From positions 1 to 5,438 of the forward strand of contig JAEZKI010000290.1 in the NCBI GenBank assembly GCA_023415525.1: 5,438 nt of DNA, written 5' to 3'. Under the pieces are notes generated by a model that was given only the letters and a program-made list of their open reading frames with translations, ran no database searches and was not told the DNA's origin. A program made the translations under genes and the position numbers. Below, in pieces: positions 5,089 through 5,438 of this stretch. Source of the DNA: Bacillota bacterium (GTDB lineage: Bacteria > Bacillota > Clostridia > Lachnospirales > Cellulosilyticaceae). Position 1 is the stretch's first letter. Each line of letters starts with the position of its first letter.

Positions 5089-5337
5089 ATGGAAGATTTC
5101 AGACTTTTAGACAATAATAATATGTGGATATGGATTATTATAATCTTTTTACTTTTCTGTGGTTGTGGTAGTGGTTGTGGAAATGGGCTTTTAGGTGGTA
5201 GTGAATGTGGCGTTGGTAACTTATTTGGTGGTTGCAACAACAACATTTGGACTTGGATTATTATCCTCATCATTCTTTACTGGTTATTCTGCAGCAATAG
5301 CTGTGGTGGCGGCATCTTTAGAAACGATATCCAATAA
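5089..5337 (+). CDS. Small Cys/Gly/Trp-rich membrane or spore-associated protein
   Basis: The 82-residue product has no recognisable enzymatic motif. It holds two hydrophobic segments (about residues 12-23, MWIWIIIIFLLF, and 53-67, IWTWIIILIILYWLF). Each is preceded by NNN and followed by a Cys/Gly-rich stretch. Seven cysteines lie at 24, 26, 30, 40, 49, 68 and 72. The halves align (residues 9-22 with 50-63), which suggests an internal duplication. Similar tiny proteins, sometimes labelled 'chorion class high-cysteine protein' or compared with YjcZ-type sporulation proteins, are widespread in spore-forming Clostridia; family membership is my inference from composition. A spore-coat or membrane location is plausible but untested. 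AGGAGG lies 8 bases before the ATG, so the start is well supported, and a clear terminator follows the stop. Clostridial codon use and these signals make it a real gene despite its size. Confidence 0.82.
   Translation: MEDFRLLDNNNMWIWIIIIFLLFCGCGSGCGNGLLGGSECGVGNLFGGCNNNIWTWIIILIILYWLFCSNSCGGGIFRNDIQ
5113..5277 (+). repeat. Internal duplication within the small Cys/Gly-rich gene
   Basis: The copies are at 5113-5154 and 5236-5277. Both encode NNN, a hydrophobic residue, then W-x-W-I-I-I. They share the exact 11 bases TGGATTATTAT, and most differences in the first half are at third codon positions (AAT against AAC). This fits an old tandem duplication kept under selection for protein sequence. 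Confidence 0.55.
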
Positions 5338-5350
5338 TTTTAATTAAAAT

Positions 5351-5385
5351 AAGAGGTCCGGGCTTTAAAGCCTTGACCTCTTTTT
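5351..5385 (+). terminator. Intrinsic terminator after the small Cys/Gly-rich gene
   Basis: AAGAGGTC (5351-5358) pairs perfectly with GACCTCTT (5375-5382). After a C-T mismatch and a G-T wobble the stem continues with GGC/GCC around TTTAAA. TTTTT (5381-5385) gives the U tail for the plus strand. On the minus strand the stem is followed by ATTTTAATT, so it may also stop the convergent gene on the right. Confidence 0.88.
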
Positions 5386-5438
5386 AAAAAATGACACCTG
5401 TAGTGACTAAAACAATCACTAATACCAAAGCTAAAATA
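5384..5438 (-). CDS. C-terminal end of a membrane protein (partial)
   Basis: Reading leftward from the window edge, one frame stays open for 17 codons and encodes ILALVLVIVLVTTGVIF, then TAA at 5386-5384. The peptide is a typical terminal transmembrane helix. The stop lies inside the T tract of the neighbouring terminator, as expected for a convergent gene sharing a bidirectional terminator. The stretch is short, so the call rests on hydrophobicity and position only; the protein family cannot be told. Confidence 0.5.
   Translation of the reverse strand, partial: ILALVLVIVLVTTGVIF

Noticed and set aside
5061..5273. A 70-codon minus-strand frame opposite the small Cys-rich gene
   Set aside because: The plus-strand frame has the SD, the internal duplication and the terminator; the minus product is a Pro/Leu/Ile-rich mirror of them.
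5391..5438. A possible plus-strand start (ATGACACCTGTA) at the right edge
   Set aside because: No ribosome binding site precedes it; the terminator's T tract is immediately upstream, and the opposite strand gives a more convincing membrane helix.

Overview
The window looks like chromosomal DNA from a low-GC, spore-forming anaerobe of the class Clostridia, perhaps a Lachnospiraceae-type organism; the genus is not determined. The reasons are A+T-rich intergenic DNA with strong Shine-Dalgarno and sigma-A sites, a 2-isopropylmalate-synthase-like enzyme with Re-citrate-synthase features beside an isocitrate-type dehydrogenase, and a tiny Cys/Gly-rich membrane protein of a kind common in clostridial spore formers. 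No tRNA, rRNA, CRISPR array, complete mobile element or phage gene was seen.

Layout, left to right. (1) 1-301, minus: N-terminal 100 residues of an exported SH3-like, probable cell-wall-hydrolase protein, cut by the window edge. It has a consensus promoter (TTGACA-N17-TATAAT) and a short repeated element just downstream. (2) 590-1648, minus: a complete aldose 1-epimerase (galM type) with its own promoter at 1690-1718 and a strong terminator at 529-573. (3) 1649-1962: an intergenic region with a GC-rich block of tandem hairpins ending in a minus-strand T tract, the probable end of the next transcript. (4) 1963-3099, minus: an isocitrate-type beta-decarboxylating dehydrogenase with its own extended -10 promoter. 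(5) 3248-4615, minus: a probable Re-citrate synthase, separated from the dehydrogenase by a hairpin. (6) 4616-5088: a divergent intergenic region with the citrate synthase promoter, a 22-bp operator-like palindrome over its -10 box, a very AT-rich tract and a sigma-K-like promoter on the plus strand. (7) 5089-5337, plus: an 82-residue Cys/Gly/Trp-rich protein with two hydrophobic segments that look like an internal duplication, followed by a terminator at 5351-5385. (8) 5384-5438, minus: probably the last 17 residues of another protein, ending in a hydrophobic helix.

The two central enzymes fit the oxidative half of a horseshoe-type TCA pathway: acetyl-CoA plus oxaloacetate to citrate, then (after an aconitase not present here) isocitrate to 2-oxoglutarate for glutamate synthesis. 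The most useful observations are the probable functional reassignment of this leuA/leuB-like pair, the palindromic operator over the citrate synthase promoter, the duplicated small protein with a possible late-sporulation promoter, and the structured 3' region after the dehydrogenase. I found no convincing evidence of a wholly new system.
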